Below are positions 1 through 7,594 of a DNA stretch of 12,267 nucleotides, piece by piece. The first letter of the stretch is position 1; each line of letters begins with the position of its first letter. Both the position numbers and the translations under genes were made by a program. This DNA is from Planctomycetaceae bacterium. Lineage in GTDB: Bacteria; Planctomycetota; Planctomycetia; Pirellulales; Pirellulaceae. The DNA is taken from NCBI GenBank assembly GCA_002685655.1, contig NYXM01000098.1, forward strand, positions 1 to 12,267. Direction: 5' to 3'. The notes under the pieces were generated by a model. It had not been told where the DNA came from, ran no database searches, and worked only from the letters and a program-made list of their open reading frames with translations.

Positions 1-428
1 CGACCATCGACGGCGCTGATGCCGATGACGTAGTCGCGCACGGTTCCTTGTCCGAATCGTCGCGGGCCGTTGAAGTTCGTCGTCACCACGCCGCCGAGGG
101 TGCCAATGCTCGGCTCCGGGACGTCGATGGGCAGACGTAGGTTCTCCTGCGCAAGCGTGTCAGACAACGCCTGCATCGTGATTCCCGCTTCCACGGTGAT
201 TGTCAAGTCACGCACAGGGAACTCAACGACACGGTCCAGCTGGCTCAGCGCGAGACCCACGCCATCTTGTTTCGGTGGCAAGCCGAAATCGAGGCTCGTT
301 CCGCCACCGATCGGATAGATTGCCACGTCTGTTGCATAGCAATCACAAACGGCGTCGACCAATGCTGCTTGTGTCGCGGGCGTCAAGGTCTCGCTGATCG
401 GGAGGATATCTGTGGCCGTACTACTCAA
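1..428 (-). CDS. glcE: Glycolate oxidase subunit GlcE, 5' part (truncated by window edge)
   Basis: FAD-binding subunit of the membrane-associated glycolate oxidase complex (GlcD-GlcE-GlcF), which oxidises glycolate to glyoxylate. Reading the minus strand from 428 gives 142 uninterrupted codons, then the window ends, so the C-terminal part is missing. Family signs are the FAD-binding loop YPIGGGTS (residues 38-45), an LTITVEAG segment, and PEPSIGTLGGVVTTNFNGPRR followed by RDYVIG, all typical of GlcE/GlcD-type PCMH FAD domains. No ATG lies in the frame. I chose the TTG at 426-428 because AGGAG (plus-strand 434-438) sits 5 bases upstream, a textbook spacing. The frame is open further upstream into the end of glcD, but without a comparable ribosome site. 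It lies 55 bp after glcD on the same strand, so co-transcription is likely; glcF would be expected beyond the left edge. The identification is firm; the exact start is an inference. Confidence 0.85.
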   Translation of the reverse strand, partial: MSSTATDILPISETLTPATQAALVDAVCDCYATDVAIYPIGGGTSLDFGLPPKQDGVGLALSQLDRVVEFPVRDLTITVEAGITMQALSDTLAQENLRLPIDVPEPSIGTLGGVVTTNFNGPRRFGQGTVRDYVIGISAVDG

Positions 429-483
429 GGGATCTCCTGCTTGTGCGACTACCGACGTAGGGCGTTGATTGGAGTTGGATCCG

Positions 484-1923
484 TCAGAGTGCCGCGCGGC
501 GCCCTGGATGCTTCTGTTCAATTCCGCATGCCCCGGCCGTTGGCAACATTTTGTTCGGGCTAAGGCGATTGGTGGGGTTCAAGGCTTGCCGCAGATTGGC
601 CATGACGGTCAAGTCATCTTCGGTGAACATCTTCTTCATAAAATGCACTTTTTCGACGCCAATACCGTGTTCACCTGTGACGCTGCCGCCGCACGCCAGG
701 CACTCGTCGAGGATCTCGCCGCTGGCCTTTAAGACCTGTTCGACCTGCTTTGAATCGCGTTCGTCGAACAACAGAATCGGATGGATGTTGCCGTCGCCAG
801 CATGAAAAACGTTGACGATGCGGATGCCGTATTTGCTACCGATTTCTTTGATGTGTCGCAGAATATGCGGCAATTGTGTCCGCGGGACCACGCCGTCTTG
901 TGTGCAGTAACTGGGGCTGAGCCGTCCGATGGCTCCAAAGGCCTGCTTGCGACATTTCCATAATCTTTGACGTTCCTGATCGCCGTCAGCCATCCGCACT
1001 TCGCGAGCTTTCTCGGCTTCACACAAGCGGACGATCTGATCTCGTTGTTCGTCCAGGCCGGCTTCCAAGCCATCAACTTCAATCAACAAAATAGCCTGGG
1101 CATCCAAAGGAAAACCAAAATGAAATGCGTCTTCGAGAGCAGCCAGGATACCTTGGTCCATCATTTCGAGCGCGGCTGGCACGATGCCGGCACCAATAAT
1201 GGCGCTGATCGCATTGGTGGCGTCTTCGACAGATTCGAACACGCCGAGCATTGTGCGGTATCCTTCCGGATTTCGCGTCAGGCGGACCCAGACTTTGGTG
1301 ATGATGGCCAGCGTCCCTTCGCTACCGACCAACGCGCCCACCAAGTCCAGACCAGGTGGGTCTTCGGCCGGGCCACCGATCTTCACGATGTCGCCATTGG
1401 CCATGACCGCTTCGACTCCCAAGACGTGGTTCACGGTGACACCGTACTTGAGCGTGTGTGGGCCGCCGGAATTCGTGGCAACATTGCCGCCAATTGTGCA
1501 AGCCCCCTGGCTCGATGGATCCGGCGCGTAGTGATAGCCAGATCCCTTCAATGCCTGGGTCAGCCAGATATTGACGACGCCCGGTTGCACGACGGCATAT
1601 CGATCGCGGAGGTTGATCTCTTCAATCTGCTTCATCCGCGTCATCACGATCATCACACCACCGCCGACCGGCAGGCATCCACCGGCCAAACTTGTGCCTG
1701 CGCCGCGCGGTAGAAATGGCACGTCAGCCTCATTGCAGATCGCCACGATTTCCGAAACTTGCTCGCTTGTGGAGGGGAAAACAACGACATCAGGACTGTT
1801 CTTCTCAATCGTAAATCCGTCGCATTCATACACCAACAAGTCAGATCGTACCGACAGCACGGCGTCTGCACCCACGACTTTTCTCAGGGAATCGACGATG
1901 CTGTGAAATTCGAGTGCAGTCAT
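484..1923 (-). CDS. glcD: Glycolate oxidase subunit GlcD (FAD-linked 2-hydroxyacid dehydrogenase)
   Basis: Flavoprotein of 479 residues that oxidises glycolate (or a related D-2-hydroxyacid) to the 2-oxoacid, passing electrons towards the respiratory chain with GlcE and GlcF. It has the full FAD-linked oxidase layout: the PCMH-type FAD domain with PRGAGTSLAGG (about residues 72-82) and GGNVATNSGGPHTLKYG (about 145-161), then the C-terminal substrate domain with the metal/substrate motif HAGDGNIHP (about 373-381) and the signature TGEHGIGVEK (about 415-424). Length is near the E. coli GlcD length of about 499. It follows lhgO by 104 bp and precedes glcE by 55 bp, all on the minus strand. No strong Shine-Dalgarno is visible before the ATG; a small 5-bp hairpin (1932-1945) occupies that place. 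The family also contains D-lactate and D-2-hydroxyglutarate dehydrogenases; the adjoining glcE favours glycolate oxidase, but the lhgO neighbour keeps 2-hydroxyglutarate open as a substrate. Confidence 0.92.
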   Translation of the reverse strand: MTALEFHSIVDSLRKVVGADAVLSVRSDLLVYECDGFTIEKNSPDVVVFPSTSEQVSEIVAICNEADVPFLPRGAGTSLAGGCLPVGGGVMIVMTRMKQIEEINLRDRYAVVQPGVVNIWLTQALKGSGYHYAPDPSSQGACTIGGNVATNSGGPHTLKYGVTVNHVLGVEAVMANGDIVKIGGPAEDPPGLDLVGALVGSEGTLAIITKVWVRLTRNPEGYRTMLGVFESVEDATNAISAIIGAGIVPAALEMMDQGILAALEDAFHFGFPLDAQAILLIEVDGLEAGLDEQRDQIVRLCEAEKAREVRMADGDQERQRLWKCRKQAFGAIGRLSPSYCTQDGVVPRTQLPHILRHIKEIGSKYGIRIVNVFHAGDGNIHPILLFDERDSKQVEQVLKASGEILDECLACGGSVTGEHGIGVEKVHFMKKMFTEDDLTVMANLRQALNPTNRLSPNKMLPTAGACGIEQKHPGRRAAL

Positions 1924-2027
1924 GGTTTGGATCGAAGAGGTTCGACAGCGAGTGGGAGAAACAGACGATTATAGAGCGACTCAGTAGGGCGACGGTAGAG
2001 GGAGGTTCGCGGTCACCGCATCAGAGG

Positions 2028-3227
2028 CTAACCAAAGTGCGTTTCGAGTCGGTCCACAATGAGTTTTCCGACATTCAACGACGACGTGGCCGCCGGCGAT
2101 GGCGCATTCTCGACATTCACAACACGATCACTCTCGAGGATGCAAAAATCGTCGACGATCGATCCGTCGGGGGCGATCGCTTGTGCTCGAACTCCGGATC
2201 GAGCGGGGCGCAAATGCTCGCTCTGAATCTCCGGCATCAGACGCTGTAAAGCTCTAACGAAGGCTGCTTTGCTGAACGATCGCCACATTTCCCCGGCACC
2301 GACGCGCCAGTATTTTGCGGCCAACTTGAGAAAGCCGCCGTAGCAAAGTGATTCGGCAAGGTCCACAAAGCTGATATCGGTCTTACGATAGCCCTCACGC
2401 GCGAACGCCAGGACGGCATTGGGACCACATTCAATTCCGCCATCGATCATGCGCGTGAAATGCACACCCAGAAACGGAAAGGCCGGATCGGGGACGGGAT
2501 AGATCAAGTTGCGGCAAAGGTGATGAACTTCAGGTTTTAGTTCGTAGAATTCGCCACGAAAAGGCACGATCTTCGAATTCGGAGTTTGTCCCGTCATGCG
2601 TGCAACTCGATCGCAATGTAATCCGCCGCAGTTCACCAAAAAGTCCGCCGTGTACTCACCTTGCGTTGAATGAACCACAACCGCGTCGCTCTTGTGAGTC
2701 ACTCGCGTCACACGCGCGCCGCAAACAACTTCTCCGTTCCCAGATGAAACCAGTTCTGATAGTCGTTCCGTAACGTGGCGAAAGTTGGCGATTCCGGCCT
2801 CGGGAACATGAATGGCTTGCACGCCCGCCGCGTGCGGCTCGAGTTCCTGTAAACGCTCGGGGCCAATCATCTCGCAACGGACACCATTTTGCTGCCCTCG
2901 CTGAAAGATCCGTTCGAGCCGCGGGACTTCGTCGTCGGTAACCGCGACGATTACTTTCCCGCAGATGTCGTACGGAATGTCTTCTCGCTCACAAAACCGC
3001 TCCATTGCCTCTCTTCCCGAGCGTCCGTTCTGAGCCCTCAAAGATCCTGGCTTGTAGTAGATTCCCGAGTGCAACACGCCCGAGTTGTGGCCGGTCTGAT
3101 GTTGCCCTACGGCGGACTCTTTCTCCAGAACGAGCACCGAACGATCCGGGTACCGTTGCGACAACTGATACGCAGTGGCCAGTCCGACGACCCCGCCTCC
3201 CACAATGATGACTTGAGCGTGCTGCAT
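2028..3227 (-). CDS. lhgO: L-2-hydroxyglutarate oxidase
   Basis: FAD-dependent oxidase/dehydrogenase of the DAO family (LhgO, formerly YgaF) that converts L-2-hydroxyglutarate to 2-oxoglutarate, a metabolite-repair or glutarate-catabolism step. From the chosen start it is 399 residues, close to E. coli LhgO. Features seen: the N-terminal dinucleotide fold VIIVGGGVVGLATAYQL (residues 7-23), EKESAVGQHQTGHNSGV and HSGIYYKPGSL, PFRGEFYEL, NLIYPVPDPAFPFLGVHFTR, and a C-terminal GVRAQA...NAPSPAATSSLNVG, which match LhgO nearly block for block. The frame is open upstream to a possible ATG at 3338, adding 37 residues with no family resemblance. I prefer the ATG at 3227 because the FAD fold starts immediately after it and AGGA (plus 3232-3235) lies 4 bases upstream. 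It is the first gene of a likely minus-strand unit with glcD and glcE. A dyad at 3319-3342 may regulate it. Confidence 0.9.
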   Translation of the reverse strand: MQHAQVIIVGGGVVGLATAYQLSQRYPDRSVLVLEKESAVGQHQTGHNSGVLHSGIYYKPGSLRAQNGRSGREAMERFCEREDIPYDICGKVIVAVTDDEVPRLERIFQRGQQNGVRCEMIGPERLQELEPHAAGVQAIHVPEAGIANFRHVTERLSELVSSGNGEVVCGARVTRVTHKSDAVVVHSTQGEYTADFLVNCGGLHCDRVARMTGQTPNSKIVPFRGEFYELKPEVHHLCRNLIYPVPDPAFPFLGVHFTRMIDGGIECGPNAVLAFAREGYRKTDISFVDLAESLCYGGFLKLAAKYWRVGAGEMWRSFSKAAFVRALQRLMPEIQSEHLRPARSGVRAQAIAPDGSIVDDFCILESDRVVNVENAPSPAATSSLNVGKLIVDRLETHFG

Positions 3228-3318
3228 AGTATCCTGTTTGTGTTGGTGACAACCGGCCAGCTCTTGATCAAAGTCGGTGACCTCTGCAGCCGGATCGTTG
3301 ACACTACCAATCTTTTGC

Positions 3319-3342
3319 CCAGTTGAATAAGTGGTCAACTGG
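3319..3342. promoter_or_regulatory. Perfect dyad, candidate operator upstream of lhgO
   Basis: CCAGTTGA and its exact reverse complement TCAACTGG flank an 8-base spacer, giving a 24-bp dyad whose near edge is 91 bp before the lhgO start. No T-run follows on either strand, so it does not look like a terminator. Its size and symmetry fit a dimeric transcription factor site. A weak minus-strand promoter reading (TTGACC at 3338-3333, AAAGAT at 3315-3310, 17-bp spacer) overlaps it. That it is an operator is an inference; no regulator gene is in the window. Confidence 0.35.
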
Positions 3343-3656
3343 CGGTCCGGAGTCAGCCGGCCGAGTTCCCTGGTCTTGAGGGAAGTTTCTGGTCACATTT
3401 GCTAGCCATCCAGCCGATACATTCCATAGAGGCAGATTCTGCCGAGTAATTCGCGCAACCGTGATGACCGGCGGCTTTGTCTCTCCCACCTGATGGCACC
3501 TATATGCCACTCCAAATGTGTTCAATCCAGTCAGCAACGCGCTGAACCCCCAGCTGTCCCCACCAGAAATCTCCAAATCAATTGAATCCGTTTCCGTAAG
3601 TTGAGGCATTGTCTGTTTTTACGACGACTCAATTCCAGCCTACGTGCGTGTCCTTT

Positions 3657-3686
3657 TTGCCAGTAGACTATACGCGGCCAGATAGT
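3657..3686 (+). promoter_or_regulatory. Possible sigma70-type promoter for the DUF1207 gene
   Basis: TTGCCA (3657-3662, 5 of 6 to consensus) and GATAGT (3681-3686, 4 of 6) are 18 bases apart, upstream of the GTG at 3771. This would give a leader of roughly 75-80 bases. It is a match to a general consensus only, and chance matches are common. Confidence 0.3.
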
Positions 3687-3770
3687 GCCGTTGCAACGCC
3701 GTTTCGGGGAAGGACCGGCAGTGGCTGAGGTCGTGCGCTAGGCAGACCAAATCCGGCGGAGTCTGAATAC

Positions 3771-4820
3771 GTGTTTTCCAATCTGCGATTTCTAGTGATC
3801 GGGATCGGGTCGATCGGCCTTGCGCTGGTGACCTCACACTGGGGCAGCGCGCAGTCGGTCGACTGGTTCGCTCAAGGAACGGGCGTTGAACGAACTCCCG
3901 ACTCTGTATACAGGCTGCCACCCCCAGCCGCCAGGGTGCCGACCGCGACACATCTCGACTACGACGCCTACCTGGCCGGTCGCGGCCAAACCGAAGCGGC
4001 TCCAGTTCAGTTCACCACACCGCCTGACATTCTTGCCATGCAGCAGGCCTATGGCGAGACGAATGTTGCCATTTGGCAGTTGTTACCTGAAGGTATGGTT
4101 TACGGGTCGTACCTTGCTGGAACGCAGGAGTCACGGTTTGCGTTGCACATGATCGATATCAACTCGGAAGGCCTTCACTTTGAGGGGTTTCTTGGCACGC
4201 GCGTACCGTTGTTGAGGTACGGGACGACAGATTCAATTCGCCCGGAGGGGTTTCAAGTCGATGCGGAAGGAGTTGCTCACGTACGCATCGATCTCGCAGG
4301 CGGTTCAATCGTCGATGCAGCGGACTTTCGTGGCGGTCTCCCCCTCTCCTACGGCTACGGGCGACACCGAACGAAACTGGGTTACTATCACCTCAGTTCG
4401 CACGTGCAAGACGAGTTCTTGACCGAGAACCCGGGATTTGTCCGTATGAATTTTTCACGAGACGTCTTCATCTTAGGGCATTCTTTTTACCTCACCGACC
4501 AGCTCAAGATCTATGGCGAAGCTGGCTACGCGTTCATCTCCGATATTAGTCAGCCTTGGGAGTTTCAGGTCGGTTTGGACTATGCACCGTGTGGCCCTAC
4601 CGGAATTCACGGCGCTCCGTTTCTTGCGATCAACGGACACGTCCGCGAGGAAGTCAAATTCGGTGGTGCCCTGACGGCTCAACTCGGTTGGGCGTGGGTT
4701 GGCGACACCGGCAAAATGCTGCGGGCGGGGGTGCACTATTACAACGGCGAGAGTAACCAATACTCGTTCTTCGATCGTTTTGAACAGCAGATCGGCTTCG
4801 GTCTCTGGTACGATTTTTGA
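3771..4820 (+). CDS. DUF1207 family exported protein, likely outer-membrane-associated
   Basis: Exported protein of 349 residues with unknown biochemical role. The start is GTG at 3771, supported by GGAG (3758-3761) 9 bases upstream and by the signal peptide that follows: FSNLRFLVIGIGSIGLALV, then a cleavage-like SAQS around residue 28. The block WQLLPEGMVYGSYLAG (about residues 102-117), a further GxxVPLLRYG and PEGFQVDAEG resemble DUF1207, a family I know chiefly from planctomycetes. The C-terminal half is rich in alternating aromatic strands (LGYYHLSSHV, YLTDQLKIYGEAGYAF, LGWAWVGD, RAGVHYYNG) and ends in FGLWYDF, with a terminal aromatic residue. This pattern is like an outer-membrane beta-barrel; that topology is my inference. 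The S41 protease gene follows after 140 bp with its own promoter, so an operon is not required. Confidence 0.75.
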   Translation: MFSNLRFLVIGIGSIGLALVTSHWGSAQSVDWFAQGTGVERTPDSVYRLPPPAARVPTATHLDYDAYLAGRGQTEAAPVQFTTPPDILAMQQAYGETNVAIWQLLPEGMVYGSYLAGTQESRFALHMIDINSEGLHFEGFLGTRVPLLRYGTTDSIRPEGFQVDAEGVAHVRIDLAGGSIVDAADFRGGLPLSYGYGRHRTKLGYYHLSSHVQDEFLTENPGFVRMNFSRDVFILGHSFYLTDQLKIYGEAGYAFISDISQPWEFQVGLDYAPCGPTGIHGAPFLAINGHVREEVKFGGALTAQLGWAWVGDTGKMLRAGVHYYNGESNQYSFFDRFEQQIGFGLWYDF

Positions 4821-4853
4821 TCGGCCGCGCCACCGCCCTACCGCGCGATGCGC

Positions 4854-4882
4854 TTGCTGTCACACCGGGTGTTGGCTATAAT
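4854..4882 (+). promoter_or_regulatory. Near-consensus sigma70-type promoter upstream of the S41 protease
   Basis: TTGCTG (4854-4859) and a perfect TATAAT (4877-4882) are exactly 17 bases apart, in the gap after the DUF1207 gene. Transcription would begin near 4889-4890, leaving a leader of about 70 bases before the ATG at 4961. It is the best promoter-like sequence I found in the window. Confidence 0.65.
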
Positions 4883-4960
4883 TCTGTAACTCGTTTCACG
4901 CCAGTATTTTATGTCGTGGTTTCGGAGTGCGTGTTGATCTCTTTCGCGCGAGAGTTTGCC

Positions 4961-6367
4961 ATGAAACACCGCAATTGTCTGTTGTTGCTTCTGTTCTCGT
5001 ACGTTGCCGTTGCCGTGGCGTTTGTTCCGGCGCCTGTCGTCGCAGACAAGACTGCCGTCGAAAGCGACGAAGCAATCAAGAAGGCCGAGAAAGATGAAGA
5101 GTTTTACGAACTTTTCCGGCTGTTCGCCGACACACTCGATCAGGTTGAACGCAACTACGTTAAAGATATCAGTCGCCGCGAACTGATGGAGGCGGCAATC
5201 CAAGGTGTGATCTCGAAACTCGACCAGCACTCAAATTACATTGCACCGGATGACTTGGATGGATTTCGAACTGATGTAGAGTCGGAGTTTGGGGGGATCG
5301 GAATTCATGTTTCGAAACCCAGCAGGGATGCCTGGTTGCGTGTGCTGAGTCCAATTGCGGGCAGTCCTGCCTATCGTGCTGGGATTTTGGCGGGTGATGT
5401 GATTTCGCACATCGGGGATTCCGCCACCAACGAACTGGAAATGAAGGAGGCTGTCAGCCGCATCAAAGGCAAGCTGGGAACTGAGGTGAGGATCACGGTT
5501 CGGCATTTGGATGGCACATCGGAAGAGATCGATGTCGAGCGACAAATCGTTCGTGTGGAAACCGTGCTGGGCGACCGGCGGACAGCCGATGCCTCGTGGG
5601 ATTTCATGCTCGATGATGAAAAGAAGATCGCTTACGTCCGTGTCACCGCATTTGCCAGGCACACGACCGCTGCATTGCGGAAGGTCTTGGTGAAACTGAA
5701 GTCGCAGGAAATGCATGGGTTGATTTTGGATCTGAGGAGCAATCCCGGTGGCTTGCTATCCGCGGCGATTCAGATTTCGGACATGTTTGTCGAGGAAGGC
5801 CGAATCGTCAGCACTTCTGGAAGAAACGTCGAGGACAAGAAATGGGACGCTCATCAACGTGGCACGTTTTCCGACTTTCCGATGGTCGTGCTGGTCAACA
5901 ACTATAGTGCCAGCGCAAGCGAAATTGTTGCCGCCTGCCTGCAAGACCACGACCGGGCGATCGTCGTTGGGCAACGCACCTACGGCAAGGGTAGCGTGCA
6001 GAATATCATCGAATTGGAACAGGGCCGCAGTGCCCTGAAATTGACCACCGCCCAGTACCTGCGGCCCAATGGCAAGAACATCCACCGGTTCAAGGGAGCG
6101 ACCGAAGACGATGAATGGGGGGTTTCGCCCAGCCCCGGTTGGGACGTCGAACAATCTCGGGCCGAAACCGTGGAATTGGCGGAATCGCGGCGCGCGCGGG
6201 ACGTGATTCGTGCGGGGACGGACAGCAAGGAACCGGACGCCGTTGCTGACAAGGTGCTGGACAAGGCTCGCTCCCACCTGACGAAATTGCTTGAGGACAA
6301 GCCAGCAGCCGTGGCGGGTGACGCCAACGAGAAGGACGAAGACAGCGACGCCGAGACGCCCCAATAG
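4961..6367 (+). CDS. C-terminal processing peptidase, S41 family (PDZ domain), exported
   Basis: Periplasmic serine protease of the CtpA/CtpB/Prc type, 468 residues, which trims or degrades exported proteins from the C-terminus. Order of parts: signal peptide MKHRNCLLLLLFSYVAVAVA with cleavage near APVVADK; an N-terminal helical region with LDQHSNYIAPDD; a PDZ domain from FGGIGIHV (about residue 110) to about 190, including the AGILAGDVI loop; and the S41 core with GLILDLRSNPGGLL. Catalytic residues are all present: Ser318 in NNYSASASEI, Lys343 in TYGKGSVQ, and Gln347. The 25-residue Ser-Lys distance and +4 Gln match CtpB. The tail after about residue 390 is charged (K, E, D), low complexity and probably disordered. 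The open frame extends upstream to a TTG at 4817 overlapping the previous gene, but the signal peptide and promoter place the start at 4961; the ribosome site there is weak (GAGAG about 6 bases upstream). Confidence 0.9.
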   Translation: MKHRNCLLLLLFSYVAVAVAFVPAPVVADKTAVESDEAIKKAEKDEEFYELFRLFADTLDQVERNYVKDISRRELMEAAIQGVISKLDQHSNYIAPDDLDGFRTDVESEFGGIGIHVSKPSRDAWLRVLSPIAGSPAYRAGILAGDVISHIGDSATNELEMKEAVSRIKGKLGTEVRITVRHLDGTSEEIDVERQIVRVETVLGDRRTADASWDFMLDDEKKIAYVRVTAFARHTTAALRKVLVKLKSQEMHGLILDLRSNPGGLLSAAIQISDMFVEEGRIVSTSGRNVEDKKWDAHQRGTFSDFPMVVLVNNYSASASEIVAACLQDHDRAIVVGQRTYGKGSVQNIIELEQGRSALKLTTAQYLRPNGKNIHRFKGATEDDEWGVSPSPGWDVEQSRAETVELAESRRARDVIRAGTDSKEPDAVADKVLDKARSHLTKLLEDKPAAVAGDANEKDEDSDAETPQ

Positions 6368-6509
6368 CATGTTGAAGTCTGCTGTTTATTGTATTTGCTG
6401 CGTTGTTTTCTGCGGCCTTGGTCCCAATTGAGCCAAATCCTCCCGTGGTGTTCCTTGCCGGCTCGATCCTCGTGAACCGGATTCCAGAATGGAAAAAGGT
6501 GAGTTGCGT

Positions 6510-7559
6510 ATGAAGTTGCTGGCCGTGGAATCAACCTGTGATGAGACGGCCGCCGCCATCGTCACGGACCAGCTGGAAGTGTTGGCATCCGTTGTGGCCT
6601 CCCAGGAAGAGCTGCATCAGCAGTTTGGCGGTGTTGTTCCGGAGATTGCCGCTCGAGCGCACGTCGAGCGAATTCTTCCTGTCATCGATCGGACGCTGAA
6701 ACGAGCGAAACTACAGTTGGAAGATTTGGATGCCATCGCGGTTGCCACCACACCCGGTTTGGCCGGGTCGTTGGTCGTTGGACTGATGGCAGCTAAAGCC
6801 CTTTGTATGGCGACGGGCAAACCGCTGGTCGCGGTGAACCATCTGCACGCGCATATCTATGCCTGTAAAGTTGCTAGCGGGCGCGAGGTCTTTCCCTGTA
6901 TCGGATTGATCATCAGTGGTGGGCATTCAAGCCTTTACCATTGCAAGACCGCCGTCGATTTTGAACCACTCGGTGGTACGATCGACGACGCTGCCGGCGA
7001 GGCGTTTGATAAGGTCGCCAGTATGCTCGGCCTGCCTTATCCTGGTGGACCATCGATTTCGAAAGCGGCGGAACATGGCAACGCTCGCGCGCATCGCTTT
7101 CCCCGTGCCTTGCTGAAGGACAAGAGCCGGCTCGATTTTAGTTTCAGTGGGCTGAAGACCGCCGTGCGATACTTGATCGCCGGGCCCGGCAAAGTCGATT
7201 TTCAGAATTGCCTGCTTTCCACGTCGCAAGTCGCGGACATCGCTGCCAGTTTTCAGGAAGCCGTGGTTGATTGCCTGGTCGGCAAAGCGGAATTGGCGAT
7301 TGAGCGAACCGGTCTTACGACGCTGTGCGTGGGAGGCGGTGTTGCCGCCAATCGAAGGTTTCGCGAACGCATTGCCGAAATGGCGCGGGGGCGTGGCGTC
7401 ACACTGGAAATCGCGCCGTTGGAGTTATGCACCGACAACGCCGTGATGGGTGCCATCGCCTTTGAGAAACTCAAGGCAGGCTGTGTCGAGTCGCTGGAGT
7501 TGGACATCCAGCCAGGATTGGTCCGACACGTACGTCAAGCGGTTGGGACGACGAAATGA
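6510..7559 (+). CDS. tsaD: tRNA N6-adenosine threonylcarbamoyltransferase TsaD
   Basis: Catalytic subunit (Kae1/YgjD family) that transfers the threonylcarbamoyl group from threonylcarbamoyl-AMP to A37 of ANN-decoding tRNAs, making t6A with TsaB, TsaE and TsaC; cytoplasmic and generally essential. The protein is 349 residues. Seen: N-terminal LAVESTCDETAAAI, the metal-binding HxxxH as NHLHAH with His111 and His115 (the E. coli numbering exactly), ISGGHSSLY, GGTIDDAAGEAFDK, PGGPSI, LDFSFSGLKTAV, the nucleotide-binding CVGGGVAANRRFR, and the third metal ligand Asp309 in LCTDNAVMG. The start at 6510 is preferred over an ATG 21 bases upstream because AAGGTGAG (6496-6503) sits 6 bases before it and the family N-terminus begins there. 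The 142 bases back to the protease gene hold no clear terminator or promoter. It is convergent with the large VWA gene, with 35 bp between the stop codons. Confidence 0.95.
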   Translation: MKLLAVESTCDETAAAIVTDQLEVLASVVASQEELHQQFGGVVPEIAARAHVERILPVIDRTLKRAKLQLEDLDAIAVATTPGLAGSLVVGLMAAKALCMATGKPLVAVNHLHAHIYACKVASGREVFPCIGLIISGGHSSLYHCKTAVDFEPLGGTIDDAAGEAFDKVASMLGLPYPGGPSISKAAEHGNARAHRFPRALLKDKSRLDFSFSGLKTAVRYLIAGPGKVDFQNCLLSTSQVADIAASFQEAVVDCLVGKAELAIERTGLTTLCVGGGVAANRRFRERIAEMARGRGVTLEIAPLELCTDNAVMGAIAFEKLKAGCVESLELDIQPGLVRHVRQAVGTTK

Positions 7560-7594
7560 TCTTGATCGTTGGTGTGTTCAAATCGCTTGGATGC

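Larger units (their letters stand above)
3228..3770. other. Non-coding region between divergent lhgO and DUF1207 gene
   Basis: These 543 bases separate two divergently read genes and should hold both promoters. Visible structure: a perfect 8-bp inverted repeat (3319-3342), a second inverted repeat TTCCCT/AGGGAA with a 7-base loop (3366-3384), and a possible plus-strand promoter at 3657-3686. Two minus-strand open frames of about 100 codons (3304-3609 and 3640-3951) exist, but neither shows a recognisable domain or a good ribosome site, and the second runs into the signal-peptide region of the DUF1207 gene. I do not annotate them as genes. Confidence 0.5.

Noticed and set aside
967..1713. Plus-strand frame of 248 codons inside glcD
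   Set aside because: It lies wholly opposite a well-conserved GlcD reading frame; long antisense frames are common in GC-rich coding DNA.
3228..3338. N-terminal extension of LhgO from an ATG at 3338
   Set aside because: The 37 extra residues resemble no LhgO N-terminus, are not a signal peptide, and the internal ATG has a ribosome site and begins at the FAD fold.
3366..3384. TTCCCT/AGGGAA hairpin as a terminator
   Set aside because: The stem is only 6 bp and AT-containing, no convincing T-run follows, and no gene ends nearby on either strand.
3304..3609. Minus-strand frame of 101 codons upstream of lhgO
   Set aside because: No recognisable domain, no Shine-Dalgarno before the ATG, and it contains the dyad at 3319-3342. 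A real gene cannot be excluded, but I cannot support it.
3640..3951. Minus-strand frame of 103 codons
   Set aside because: It overlaps the start and signal peptide of the DUF1207 gene, and its N-terminal half is Arg/Ser-rich as expected for an out-of-frame shadow.
7560..7594. Bidirectional terminator between the convergent tsaD and VWA stop codons
   Set aside because: I could not find a stem with a T-run in these 35 bases.
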